Assembly (NCBI GenBank): GCA_035610365.1
Contig: CM069432.1
Coordinates: forward strand, 178,297,027 to 178,361,026
Length of the DNA: 64,000 bases
Origin: Aquatica leii
Taxonomy: Eukaryota; Arthropoda; Insecta; Coleoptera; Lampyridae
Reading direction: 5' to 3'
In this document: piece after piece, positions 24,001 to 34,681 of the stretch
Position numbering within the stretch: position 1 is the stretch's first letter
Layout: each line of letters begins with the position of its first letter
Notes under the pieces: model-generated
The model's input: the letters and a program-made list of their open reading frames with translations, nothing else
Databases searched by the model: none
What the model was told of the DNA's origin: nothing
Program-made: the position numbers and the translations under genes

Positions 24001-25383
24001 ATCAACACTTCTAGCTTCATTTTCATTTGGAAACACTAAAAAAAATAAACACTGTTAATGTAAGTTAAATCATGTTCATAAATATTGCATTTTTCTTAAA
24101 TACTTGTCTAAATTTACAAAAAATCTATTTTTAAATTGTAATTAAAAAATACTAATTACATATTTGCTTTTATTGTAGGTACTGTAAACATAGACTCGGC
24201 AGTAATATTTTTATGATGCAACAAACTTCAAAGTGATGATATTGTGCAGATACAGCACCTTAACATGCTTGCTGACATTCAGTAAACAATAGATTTAAAA
24301 ATAGATACACAAACACAACTTGTTTTGCTTTACTGTTGTTATGAAAATAATAATAATTATTATTATTAAATTATGTGCCCTAATGTATGATAGTCACATT
24401 AAAATTGCTACCAAACAATTTTTTAAATGTTATTTTGTTAGCCTTATATTGCACAATTCTTTTCCAATTTTACCGATTTGTATCTACAAACATTTCCGAG
24501 ATCCCCATAATGGCCCATATTATCCTGAACACACTGTACATCTTCAAACAAATTCAGTAAGGCAGTAAAGATTTCTTTAAGAGAAATAAAGAAATAATGT
24601 TACACCTGATCAGTGTGGATTTCTCTAATGCTGATTAGGTAAGTGTTAATTAATAGCCACGGTATCAGATTTGTCAATTCGATTTCTAATTACAGCACAG
24701 TTAAGAAAAAACAAAGCATTTCAGAAAAAAATTCAAATAGAAAACTTTTCTTGCACAAAGAGTTACTCGATAACTCTAACAACTAAACCACAAAGCAATA
24801 TAGTAGTGTAAATGTCCTAATAAAGTCATATACCTAAAGAATTAAAAGCAGCTTTTATGTCCTTCTCAGTAATAGCTGAAAACCGAGCACGATATGTAAT
24901 GTTGTTACTATAAACATTCCCATTGATGGATCCTGAAACAGCACTCATAACTTCAAAACAAATATTTTCTCCTTCCTTATCACAATCCAACCACAAAACA
25001 AGAGTATCACAACCTTTCGCCTCTTGCTTTAAAAATTGAGGCATTTTCAACTTCGGCATTGCTTCTTTCTTTTCTATAGGACAAGTGAATAATTCTGCAG
25101 GATCTACCTTCGTCCAATTATTATACTTTCCTATAAAATCTACACCCATAACATGACCACAAACTGAAGTCATTTTAAATCTGGCAGGGGACGATAAAAA
25201 AGTACCATTCCACTCATGAACTGAACATGCACCGTTAAATCCTTAAATTAAAATAAATAGAAATAAAAACTTGTTTTACAGGTGTTACAAACCTTTTCTA
25301 CTTGACAATTTGCCATTACTTAAAATAGCAGCAAGAGAAGCGGCTAATGAAGGTTTTTCAGCTACCATTAACACTGATTTCAT
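14593..25383 (-). CDS. TOP3B: DNA/RNA topoisomerase III-beta, complete 10-exon gene
   Basis: Type IA topoisomerase that cuts one strand through a tyrosine and passes another strand; with TDRD3 it works on negatively supercoiled DNA, R-loops and mRNA in nucleus and cytoplasm (known for the family). Coding exons, all with GT-AG introns and continuous phase: 25383-25293, 25241-24834, 24035-23687, 23638-23438, 23382-23282, 22121-21898, 21842-21570, 21520-21303, 21253-21029, 15058-14593. They total 2,556 nt, giving 851 residues, close to the vertebrate length of about 862. Visible features: Toprim VAEKPSLA with Glu9 and D-x-D-x-E at 116-120 (LDCDKEGEN); catalytic Tyr335 in GYISYPRTET; C-terminal zinc-ribbon cysteine pairs; a basic RGRGRKKPRPP stretch; and a terminal AAYFV. 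Seven introns are 48-55 bp or so; introns 2, 5 and 9 are 798, 1,160 and 5,970 bp. No defect was found, so the gene looks functional. Confidence 0.97.
15059..16520. other. TOP3B intron 9, 3' third: AT-rich, no gene
   Basis: No exon-like sequence. Contains one arm of a widely spaced inverted repeat (15967-15996) whose partner is at 20337-20369. Confidence 0.5.
16521..17706 (+). mobile_element. Tigger-like element with shortened transposase, in TOP3B intron 9
   Basis: Begins CAGTGCACGCCGCTTAATAG and matches the element at 7882 over the non-coding part. From about 17274 to 17706 an open frame (about 143 residues) gives EEDIFNADDAKLFFKCL, corresponding to the first catalytic-aspartate motif of Tigger transposases. 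It then jumps to SISLLDAIRDLSKIWN, a piece from near their C-terminus. The middle of the DDE core has therefore been lost in frame, and the product cannot be an active transposase. The right end merges with the next inverted-repeat element. Confidence 0.65.
17741..18110 (+). repeat. Three tandem ~140-bp units
   Basis: Units begin at about 17741, 17880 and 18027, with roughly 75-80% agreement by eye in their first 50 bases and looser agreement after. Inverted copies are present at 18780-18930. Confidence 0.7.
18376..18405 (-). ncRNA. Hammerhead-ribozyme-like core in inverted-repeat element
   Basis: Minus strand: CTGATGA (18405-18399), one extra A, then a 4-bp stem GTGT/ACAC with loop TCAC, then GAAAC (18385-18381) and GTCGC. 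All catalytic-core bases of a hammerhead are present. Stem I is weak, and the 3' half beyond GTC does not pair well with the 5' flank. The sequence after it (CATCCAACCTCC...AAGAAGGGG) is laid out like that after the motif following the Penelope-like ORF at 62.9 kb. Activity is not shown. Confidence 0.45.
18942..21028. other. TOP3B intron 9, 5' third: repeats but no exon
   Basis: TAACGGTTGTGGGGAAAA-type sequence occurs at about 19427 and again at about 19890. The partner of the 15.97-kb inverted repeat lies at 20337-20369. 20225-20340 is GC-richer than its surroundings. No splice-bounded coding segment was seen. Confidence 0.45.
21029..21253 (-). CDS. TOP3B: TOP3B exon 9, first zinc ribbons
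   Basis: Residues 622-696. Cysteine pairs CGKC, CPHC and CPYC are visible, with KELKCPLDDFELL and KGKSY between them. The exon ends on the first two bases of the arginine codon that is completed after the giant intron. Confidence 0.95.
21303..21520 (-). CDS. TOP3B: TOP3B exon 8
   Basis: Residues 550-621. Includes LVLPTMRSALEKQLNLIA and EVSFSPL, closing the core domain before the zinc-ribbon tail. Confidence 0.95.
21570..21842 (-). CDS. TOP3B: TOP3B exon 7
   Basis: Residues 459-549, exactly 91 codons. Contains PPDYLTEAELITLMEKHGIG and the conserved ASIPVHINNICQRNYV. Confidence 0.95.
21898..22121 (-). CDS. TOP3B: TOP3B exon 6
   Basis: Residues 384-458, starting with the conserved GDHPPITPMK; ends at VMTWQ in phase 0. 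Confidence 0.95.
22679..23142. mobile_element. Tigger-like MITE in TOP3B intron 5
   Basis: Left end CAGTTTCCGTTTAC at 22679; right end, read inverted, CAGTGTAAATTG then TTTAGTAAGTAA, followed by TA. A segment CATAAATCGTTTAGTAAG and the block TTTTTAACAATACGCTTA recur in the copies at 50295 and, inverted, 59663, which defines a family. No coding capacity. Confidence 0.6.
23282..23382 (-). CDS. TOP3B: TOP3B exon 5
   Basis: Residues 350-383, ending GINKPRKGHDA. Acceptor ATTACAG, donor GTAGTA. The following intron (1,160 bp) has taken up a MITE. Confidence 0.93.
23438..23638 (-). CDS. TOP3B: TOP3B exon 4, catalytic tyrosine
   Basis: Residues 283-349. Carries RPLALNTVEL and the catalytic GYISYPRTET (Tyr335). 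The acceptor follows a run of T; the donor is GTTTGT. Confidence 0.95.
23687..24035 (-). CDS. TOP3B: TOP3B exon 3
   Basis: Residues 167-282. Contains SVDARQELDLRIGCAFTR and the GPCQTPTLGFCV motif of the type IA core. The preceding intron (798 bp) is AT-rich and holds only a short AAT/ATT microsatellite near 24342. Confidence 0.95.
24834..25241 (-). CDS. TOP3B: TOP3B exon 2
   Basis: Residues 31-166. Completes the Toprim domain, including FKMTSVCGHVM and the metal-binding D116, D118 and E120. The donor is GTATAT. Phase runs correctly from exon 1 (the split glycine codon 31) into exon 3. Confidence 0.95.
25293..25383 (-). CDS. TOP3B: TOP3B exon 1
   Basis: ATG at 25383-25381 begins MKSVLMVAEKPSLA, the conserved type IA N-terminus carrying the first Toprim glutamate. 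It is the only start that gives this motif. The exon ends after the first base of codon 31, with donor GTTTGT; intron 1 is 51 bp. Confidence 0.95.
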
Positions 25384-26080
25384 CTTGATTAATTGTTTGT
25401 ACTTAACTCTTATATTACTTAAGAAATAAGCATTTAGTTTTTAAATATAATAAGCATTCTATTTTTAAACGTAAAAAGTGAGGTTATGTTAAGAAAACAA
25501 ATGATACAAATCTTAGGTTATAATAGTAGATGTGGCTCCATATACGCAAACGATCATTTATTTGATAAAATTATTCAAATAATTTTCAAATAAAAAATGA
25601 AACTAATCAAATACTTTTTAAATAATATTTGTATAAATAATTTTTCAAATAATTGCAATTCAAATGAATCATTTGCAAATAATGTTTAAATACTTTATTT
25701 GAAAATATAATTTATTATTATTTTCAAACATGCAAACACTTATCTGATGGCGTTATAATGGCTCATTACTGTTAACTGATGGCAAAGTGGTGGCTATGGT
25801 ATAGCCGCACAGGACCATTGCTTTAGAAGTGCATGGAAAACGCAAACACAAAATCTATTTAAAACAATAGTGGGCCAGCAATGGCAATGCATCTATAAAT
25901 TCTCATTGAGTCGTAGCTATCCGAATTTAATGTGGTTTGGTTATATTTTCAAATTTTCCGCGAGCAGTTAGGGAACTTCAAGTAGTTAAATAACTTGTTA
26001 TCATTTTTTGTTGAATAGTTCATGAATAGTTCATTAAGCTCATCCCAGTTCATCTACTTGATTTAAAGTTTAAAGTGTGA
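25384..26080. promoter_or_regulatory. Region upstream of TOP3B and of the DUF4806 fragment
   Basis: The two neighbours point away from each other, so promoters for both would lie here. 25555-25740 is a degenerate AT repeat rich in CAAATAAT; 25740-25990 is GC-richer. No clear core-promoter element can be named. Confidence 0.3.
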
Positions 26081-26339
26081 AAATGTCGCAATCCGTACCG
26101 ATGGATGAAAAGAATAAATAAGTATAATAATTAATTAAGCAATAAAACTTTCTTTCCATTTATATAACATCCAAATCACTTACTAAATTATTATAACCTC
26201 ATCCGTTCACGTGTCCTTGCCGATAAAAGTATAGTTTCTTATAAAATTTAAATTCAATTTTCAGTATAATGTCTTTAAAATCTGTTTGTTTTAAGCGATT
26301 TAGTAAGAGGCACCAGTACAGGTCATATTTAACCTGCAG

Positions 26340-26905
26340 TTCAAGACAATACTGGAGATGTAACTCTACGAGCAAATGGTGAAGTCGATGGCTTACCTGT
26401 CTCTACAAAAGAAGAGTTGCATCAGTTGAATACAAATTTGGATGATACGGATGTGATGACTGCTATGGTGTGTTTTTAATTAATTTTGATGTGCAAAAGT
26501 AACTAATTCAAACTGTTATTTAGTGTTCATCATTGCAAACTGTTGCTGGAAAGGATACGATTGATACAACAAAAAAAGTATTAAGTAAAATGCTTTAAAA
26601 ATCAGCTAGTTTTAACTTTTAATTGGTCAGGGAGAAATAATAAAAATTGCTTTGCTGATTATAAAAATATTTTAAAATTAATCATGGGTAAGAAAATGTT
26701 TGGTGTAATTGATGATTTTTTAATTGTAGTATTATTTACAGTTGCTGTAAGAAAAAATAGTTTTAGTCGAAGTGCTACACAACAAGAAATAGCATCTGCT
26801 ATTATAAAGTATGGCATCGCAATGCCCATGACAGAGATGGGGTTAGAAAAGCAAGAAGTCAAAACAGCAATAAGTAATTATACAGCACTATTTTATCTTC
26901 TATGA
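26340..26905 (+). pseudogene. DUF4806-domain gene fragment with introns and one frameshift
   Basis: The pieces read as consecutive exons. About 26341-26469 encodes GEVDGLPVSTKEELHQLNTN up to TAM, before a GTGTGT donor. About 26523-26598 encodes SLQTVAGKDTIDTTKKVL. After a one-base shift, LTFNWSGRNNKNCF continues to LKLIM at about 26686, before a GTAAGA donor. After TTTACAG at about 26740 comes VAVRKNSFSRSATQQEIASA, with stop at 26903-26905. This order (linker, GGKD-like turn, FNWSGR, then the helical C-terminus) is that of DUF4806, an uncharacterised domain repeated in many arthropod genomes. Retained introns mean this is not a retrocopy. The frameshift near 26595 points to a pseudogene unless an extra splice removes it. 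A short start, MSQSVPMDEKNK at 26083-26118, could be a 5' exon. Confidence 0.6.
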
Positions 26906-27079
26906 AGTGTAATGAAATGTTGATTACATTCCTTAATAACTAGTGTAACAGCATATACCAACTTCTATGTAAAAGTTTTTTCTCTATTAATGTAAGCAAT
27001 AAATATTTCTAATAAATTAATGGTTTTAATTTTATTTTTATTATTAAGTAGTAAGTTCATTAATAAAATATCCTGGTTC

Positions 27080-27290
27080 ACTACTGGCCCATTAAAGCTG
27101 TATATAGTGTATTTATGATGGTATAGTACTGGGCCATTGCTGGTTGAGTTACTTAATCTATCACTGGCCCTACTATCGGCCTGACTGACACTGGGATACT
27201 GGCCCATTATCTACAGCCAGCATTGGCCTAGCACTTCATTTACTGGCAACTATGTACTAATCCATTAATGGCCCATTAAACAGTGTTTGC
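27080..27290. repeat. Degenerate TGGCCCATTA-rich cluster
   Basis: CTGGCCCATTA or close variants occur at about 27082, 27129 (GGGCCATT), 27164, 27199 and 27269, irregularly spaced. A similar word also occurs at about 25871. Confidence 0.5.
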
Positions 27291-27338
27291 TGGAAAATTT
27301 ATATTTTGCACTTGTTAATTTTTTTTATACTTCTATGC

Positions 27339-27981
27339 CACTGATCACTATAATAATATGGATAGCCGATACTGTAGTCTGACATAGACACCTTTAGAGA
27401 AATCATCAGCGCCACTCATTACTGAGACAGGAACTAAAATGTAGCGCTAACCATACTTTTTTGTGACAGTGCCATTGCCATAAATATTAATATTTTTGTA
27501 AGATATTTTCTAAATAGATTAGTATGTTTAAAAATATTTTGAAAATTGTTTGGGCGCATCAGTAATAGCTTGTGCTTTGGATTCTTATTTCAGTATGTAT
27601 GTTATGTTCTTTAATTTTTTTATTTCGTCGCAATTTTGTCATGCATTCGATCGTTAAATCTACAAGTGTGATTAATTTTTAAGCGAGTTAAAATGACTTT
27701 AACTGTGTTGTTTTTTGTATAATCTTATTGAAGCTAATTAAAATTTGATTAGTCATTAAACTTCACAAAATTTTCAGTTTTATGCAATTCCGTAAATGCA
27801 GTTTCGACAAAATGAATGATCATAAAATTTTTTGAAAAATAGCGGTACTGTTAGCAAGTAAAATTCGTTAAATTTAATTCTAATATCCGTATTGTGTGGC
27901 GCTGTCTTCTACACAGTCTAATCCATATTTAAATTTTTGTCTCATAAGTATCAGCTATCCATATTATTATAGAGATCAGTG
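27339..27981. mobile_element. 643-bp MITE with ~37-bp terminal inverted repeats
   Basis: The left end CACTGATCACTATAATAATA at 27339 is matched inverted by the right end at 27981, extending inward through GGATAGCYGATACT with few differences. No coding capacity. A second copy of the left half begins 8 bases beyond the right end, so the two facing ends form a long hairpin at 27945-28025. Confidence 0.72.
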
Positions 27982-27988
27982 ATTTATG

Positions 27989-28316
27989 CACTGATCTCTA
28001 TAATAATATAGATAGCTGATACTGTAGTTTGACATTGACACCTTTAGAGAAATCATCAGCGCCACTGAGGCAGGAACTAAAATGTACCGCTAACCATATT
28101 TTTTTGTGACAGATTAATTGTCAGTGCAGTTGTCATAAATATTATTATTTTTCTAAATAGATTAGTATGTTTAAAAATATTTAGATAATTGTTTGGACGC
28201 ATCAGTAGTAGCTTGTGCTTTCGATACGTATTGCAATATGTATTTATGATCTTTAATTTTCTTCGCAATTCTGTCATGCGTTCAATTGTTAAATCTACGA
28301 GTGGGTTCGCTTAGAA
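27989..28316. repeat. Partial second copy of the 27.3-kb MITE
   Basis: Matches 27340-27670 in the same orientation (CTGATCTCTATAATAATATA; then CACCTTTAGAGAAATCATCA; then AAATAGATTAGTATGTTTAA), with several small deletions. No matching right end was found. Confidence 0.7.
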
Positions 28317-28373
28317 ATATTGAGTGCGATTGTAACTCTCTAAAACCAAATAAGCGTAAATAATACAACGTGG

Positions 28374-29352
28374 AATAGTATATTAAAACACAAGTTACAG
28401 AATGAACGCTGATTGAAACATATTCTATGACGTGCACTTTATACTATTTTCTCTATTTTGATTTAATTTTAATATTTTTCGTATAATTTTAGTTTTAAAA
28501 CAACATTGGAAAACTTTTGTGTTTTATTAAATTAGCAGCACTTACAGTTATGTGTTAACCTAAAATCTCATACAAAATGATCTCTTTATAGCTTTATAAG
28601 TAAATAACTTTGAATTAATAAGACGTCTTTATTTTATCTTGGCATCAACATTTGAATTTCAATTGATAAGTTACAATAGTTTTGATTTCTTTTTCATGTA
28701 ACGTCAACTTACGATGCAGACACCAACTTTGAAACAATTAACATTAATAAAATTCGTGTAAGAATTTGCTAATTCTTACACGGATTTTAGTGTGAGAATT
28801 GCTAATTCTTATGTCAAAATAGAGAATAGTATATTAAAACACAAGTTACAGAATGAACGCGCTTCAATCACGAGACCGGGCCTCATACACGAGCCGCGCA
28901 GCGGCGAGTTTATAAAGCGGTCGAGTGATTGAAACGTATTCTATGACGTGTGTTTTATACTATTTTCTCTATTTTAATATAATATTTAATATTTTTCGTA
29001 TAATTTTAATTTTAAAACAACATTGGAAAACTTTTATATTTTATTGAATTGGCAACACTTACACTTTGACATATTGAAAATTATGTGTTAACTTAAAATC
29101 TCATACAAAATTATCTTTTTATACCTTTATAAGTAAATAACTAATAGGACATTTTTATTTTATCTTGGCATCAAAATTTGAATTTCAACTGTTAAAGTCC
29201 AATAATTTTTATTTCTTTTTCATATAACGTCAACTTACGATGCAGAGATACCAACTTTGAAAAAACTAACATTACTAAAATTCGTGTAAGAATTTGCTTA
29301 TTCTTACACGGATTTTAGTGTAAGAATCGCTAATTCTCATGTCCAAATAGAG
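28374..29352. repeat. Tandem duplication of a ~0.5-kb unit
   Basis: 28374-28824 and 28825-29352 align from AATAGTATATTAAAACACAA to CAAATAGAGA. Each unit contains a perfect or near-perfect hairpin: CGTGTAAGAATT/AATTCTTACACG at 28755-28782, and the 11-bp version at 29283-29310. The second unit has about 75 extra bases (28860-28935), GC-rich and itself bounded by inverted TTCAATCAC, absent from the first. Confidence 0.8.
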
Positions 29353-32300
29353 AAAATATATTATAGTTTTAATCTTACGTCTTGAACATTATGATCAGAT
29401 TCTAAAGACCTTCCATTTTCTTTTTCTTTTTGAAAATACGCCAAAAGATTACTAACCATCTCTCAAGATTGACTATTCAATCGATTGTCAGCTTTAACTT
29501 AAAATCATAATCTACATTAACTAAAAGTAATTTAAAAATATTGTACTTACGAGATGTAACAATAACCAGTATACAATGCAGTTGTTCTGATAAGAACAGA
29601 TTTCTTAAAAAAAATAAACAGCGAGAATCAGTTCTTACAAGCAAAAATACAAAATAACACGAAAATACAAATGATCCACAAATGTCATTTACGTTTTCAT
29701 CTTTGCACTTGCTTATACTATTCTGATCACATTTGTGTAGTATAAATATTATCCTTTTTCATCTTCAAGTTTCACTATTACCAAATAGACTAATAGTTAT
29801 CCTTTAAAATAGTATGATAATATTAAATATTTACTTAACGTTTGTTATGCTGATTAATATCGTTATAAGGTACTGATGGGGACGTCCATGAGACTTAATC
29901 CATGAACATCCCAAGGATATCCCAGAGAAAACGTCTCAAGTACGCCTGTTACAGGTACCAAAACGTCTCTGAGACATTAAGTGCTATTTGAGTTATTCTA
30001 CACAACTATTGCGTTTTGAAATAAGGCTTGCAAAGGATTCAAATATTTAGTTTGATATGCCGATCACGTTACCAATTGCCAGTTTCTTTATTTATTTATT
30101 GCTTACCGTCTGTTTTTGTTTTCCACTTTAACTTCAAGTTAGATTTACCGCTAGGTCATAAAGTTAATACGGGCGAAAATTGTTTAGTATACTGTGTTGC
30201 CGCTTCTTCTAAGCAAATGTTTATGATGAACCGTTTGAATCACTTCGGCGAGTGTTAGGGAATGCCGAAACGAACACAATAAAAGTGTGTCATTTCGAAC
30301 TAGACAGATGCCGGCTCTGAATTGTCACTTCTACTCGCTCTGAGTAAAAGTTGGGGAATAAGACTGATTAACTTGAAAAAATTTTTTTTAAATTAATTCT
30401 TGTTATCTGAATATGTTACAGATGTCACCTTCCCACACAACAGTGAATATTCAGGGTATATTCAAAATACGTTCACAATATTCAAAATACATTCGAAATA
30501 TTTAATGCATATTTAGTGAATATTTTCAATTGAATAATCCACGAATATTCAGAAAACATTTTATGTATACTTACAGAATGTGCTAATAATATTAAATATA
30601 AATATTATGTACGCATCTACTTTTGTTATTTTTAACGTTTTGCATGTTAACATGTCTAAATTAAAGATGTTTGATTAATACTTTAGTTTAGCAAATTTAG
30701 TTGTGAATATTTCTCTAAATTTTTATTTGTATTTACGTTTTAGTTGTTTTTTAACGAAAATCATAGTTATAACGCTAAAAGTAGTCAAAACCGTATATCC
30801 TAGTTTATGGAATTTAAAAAAAAATAGTTATTCTGTAATTCAGTTTCATATATTTTAATTTCCTGGTAAATTTCGTCATATTGTTTGTTATTATTTAGTT
30901 CCAATTAAATATACGAAACTATAAGAAAAAAATGTATAGTAACTATAATTTAAAACACGTATCAACAGTCTAAATACAGCATATCTTACAAACATAAGTA
31001 TATTTATTAAAAATTTGAATATTATATACACAATTAGTGAATGTATTATAATATGTCTCAATCAGTATTGCTATCAATTTATTGACATCCGTCACTTTAA
31101 TGAAAATATTTTGATACAAAGTTATAGGTACGAATTTTATAGCTAATAGTGATTGGTGATTGGTATGTGCTGCTCTCGTTGTCAATGCATCATTCTGTTC
31201 AACGCAAAAATTTAGTTCATACAAAATTCAAGAAAGCGTTATACATAGTTTTTCATATTCGTCATTTGGAAACGTTGCATAATTTTTTTTTTCAGAAATG
31301 ATTAATTTGAAGATAACAATTTATTTACTACTATGATAAGAATCAAATATGTATAGTTATCCCTTCAATTAATTGTGTATTTTACGCATAATGTAACAGG
31401 CGTTTTTTCGTTTAAATTAAGAATAATTACTTTTTACTTTTTGATCGTTATTAAAGGAAACATTGTTCGAATATTTTGTATAGAATTACAATACGTAGGT
31501 TATAATCTTATGGTTAAGTTAAAAATGCAAACGTGACATGAACTGATATTTACGATACAGCATAAAAGAACACCTGCAGAAATGTAAAATAAACGTTTTG
31601 ATTTCTTTGACCGGAAACGAAAAACAAATGCGGGGATGAGTCGAGTTCGAGCTTGAAAAAAGATAGGTCCTTTTGCAACTTGGAACCAAAAATTTAAAAA
31701 AAGTGAATTGTAGTGCACGCTAACGGCGAAGTTAAACGTGTTAAAAAAAATATGTAGATATTTCTTCATCATTCCTTATAGGAAAGTTTTTATTGTTGTT
31801 GTCGCAAACTACTTTAATACAAAGTGATTAATTGAATGCCGTTGACATGATGTAGTAGAATAAACTCAGGTAGTTCTTGTAACCTATTTCTAGTACTTAT
31901 AATCTACTTGTCTTCTTGGAAAACTGGCGGTGGAGAAAATGGTAAACGTTCATCATGAAGTGGAGGTATTTTAATTGACACTGTTTCTACATAAATAGAT
32001 TTTCTTTTTTTACAATTTTTTTTGCAACTACCTAAATTATTAACATTTTATTCCAAATTCTTTAAATACGTGATGTGACAAATAAAATCAGGTTCCTATT
32101 TATAACTATAACCAGCTAAAAAGAGGATCGTCGCAAGAACGCGTTTATATAAAATAACACTTTTGACCGCGATTAGACTACAGTAGCGTACGATCATGCA
32201 TTTTGGTTTTTTAACGCTACTTTTTTAATGTGCGATTGTTTATTTAAAAAAATTAGTAGGCACTCTTGAAACATAATAGATTTGTGCTAAAAGTACAATT

Positions 32301-34680
32301 TGTAGATAATTTGTAAACAGATTTGTTCAAAATATCTTTTCACCTAAATCGCCACTTGTATCTTTTTGAAACATATCGCATGTTTAGTAGATAAGTACGT
32401 GCATCATAATAAGTTTATTCTGACAAACATGTTTATGCTCCAAAATACTTGTTATTTAAAATCATGATAATGGAATTATTCATATTTATGTGTTTAATTT
32501 TTCAATGTTTTGCAATTGTGATACACACTACTAGATTTTAGGTTCAACTTATTGATAAGTAATCTACTTTGGAGATAAAAGTTAACCAAATCAATTTTAG
32601 TTTCATATCATTAACAACATCTTTTACAATGTGGTTCACTATGATTATCAAACGTGTTGTTTTCAATACATATTATTTGGATAAGTATACATCGTTAACA
32701 AAAATGTTGGTACTACATTAAGTACGCGAAAAATAATTGACGTTCCCAATTCTACGTATTTTATATTCATGTAATTAAAAAAAATATTATGATTTTATAA
32801 ATTATTTTTTTGTACGTGACGGATATAATCTTGGTGTGTTTTATAAAGCTAGGTGTTTTAAACATTGTGACAGTTCTCATTTAGCATAGCAAGTATTATA
32901 TTTTGCTGAAATTCATTTAATGCCATATTTTAATGTCATTAACATTTTGCATAACATAAATTTCATTTGTTGTTATTCTATGGGTTGAATTTACCTTCTT
33001 CCAAGTATAGAAAAAGCACAATTTAACATTTTGGATTATCAAATATTAGATAGTTTTGATTTGGTTTTTACTGAGTTTGTCAATATGAGAAAACGTTTAC
33101 AAAACAAGTTTTATTAAAGCTGCAACATACCTTAAATAATCTTTTACCAGCAGTTACTACGACATTAGTTCAATCAATGACACGTTTGCTTGCTTGTCTT
33201 TAGTTGTATGTACACTCAATTTTGCAAAATAAAAAATACGCTTGTTTATTTGCTTTGAACGCAAATAATTTTTTTTTATTATTTTAAGATGGTAAACTCT
33301 AACTCTTGCATTGAACAACTTTGTATTTAAATTCTTTGAGTACTACAATTAAAAATACGATGCAACAAGTAAATATATAATTTATTAACTGTATGTTGTT
33401 GTAGAGATTTGCAATGTTGATATTGCTTATTTTTCAATGATTATACATTGTGTTTTAGTCGGCGGTTTGTTCAGAAAAATTTGAATTACGCGGGTATAAA
33501 ATCAATCTTATAATCGTTTTCTACAGCAACATTTAGTTAACTATGTAATATGTAGTAAAATTAGACTACAAGATGGCGTTTTATCACATATTTTGTAAAA
33601 TAGTTTCATTTAAACAAATATTAAGACTAACACGGATACTGTTATGAAATTTATAATTTAGTTGTTACATATACCTATTATACGCTTTTATTTAAATAAC
33701 TAATTGTCATATTTTAACAAAATTAATGAAAAAATTGAAAACAAACACAATGATTTTATAAGAAAGCGTTTATGGATACATCCTTAAAATTTTATGATTT
33801 ATTTTGTTAAGAGGTTATCAAAAAACTCGTTTGTTCTCTTTGTACATTTTATTCTTTTATATTTTGATGTTATGAGTTTGCCAGAAAAGCATTTTGTTAT
33901 TTACATTATTCGTTTTAAGACTATTGAAATGCTCTTAAACAAGATCTGAAACATATTATTTCATGTAATCTTATTAAATCATTAACGCGTTAAGTGTCGA
34001 TAAATAATTTAAATGGTACTAGTTTGTATTTGCATAATTTAATTAAATATAAAGCTATAACATGTACCTATCTTAATAGCAAAGTTAAAATAAACAAAAC
34101 TGGTTTTACTTTTGTATTTTTAGAAATTTAAAATTGGTTGTGTATTAAATTTGCATTTAATTAACAATGTTGAAAAAACATGTAGTAAAAAAAAATTGCT
34201 TGCTAGATTAACATTAATATTATTTACTTTATAAAGAAAACTTTTTAATGGTGTGGTGCTACTGATTTTTAGAACTTTTCTAAATATTATATAAGCTATT
34301 TACAGCACGACAGGAAACAATTTCTACTTAATCATATGATACTAATCAAAAAATTAATTCAAAAACCGTTTAATAAATTTTATATTATAAGAATTAAAAT
34401 TTACAAGAACATGGTGCTATATTATTAACTAATAAATAATACTTTCACAAATTTTGTTTATTATATGTTATGTGTTTGTAAATCTCTTGATTTACGTTGA
34501 GCAGTCATGATATAATGTACTGTAAATATAACTAACTATCTTGAACGTGTATGTGTACTACATGTAGTTTAATATAAAATTTACAATTAAAAAAAATATT
34601 TAGATAAAAAAGATATTTTACAATGCACAGTTATATATTTGAAATTTAGCAAATGTTATATAATACTTGTAGTACTACAA
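29353..34680. other. Long gene-free AT-rich interval
   Basis: No credible exon. 29878-29985 is a GC-richer patch with repeated GACGTCC/AACATCCC/AACGTCTC words. 30440-30560 repeats ATTCAAAATACRTTC several times. 31748-31790 resembles 63638-63680. The rest is plain AT-rich sequence with many short chance frames. Confidence 0.45.
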
Positions 34681-34681
34681 T

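Noticed and set aside
24320-24568. 82-codon plus-strand frame
   Set aside because: It lies in TOP3B intron 2 and starts in an AAT/ATT microsatellite; no family resemblance.
28930-28950. GATTGAAACG as a further hammerhead
   Set aside because: No CTGANGA upstream; it belongs to the inverted repeat of the tandem duplication.
30240-30280. GCCGAAACG with a GGC/GCC stem before it
   Set aside because: The bases where CTGANGA should be read CACTTC, so the core is absent.
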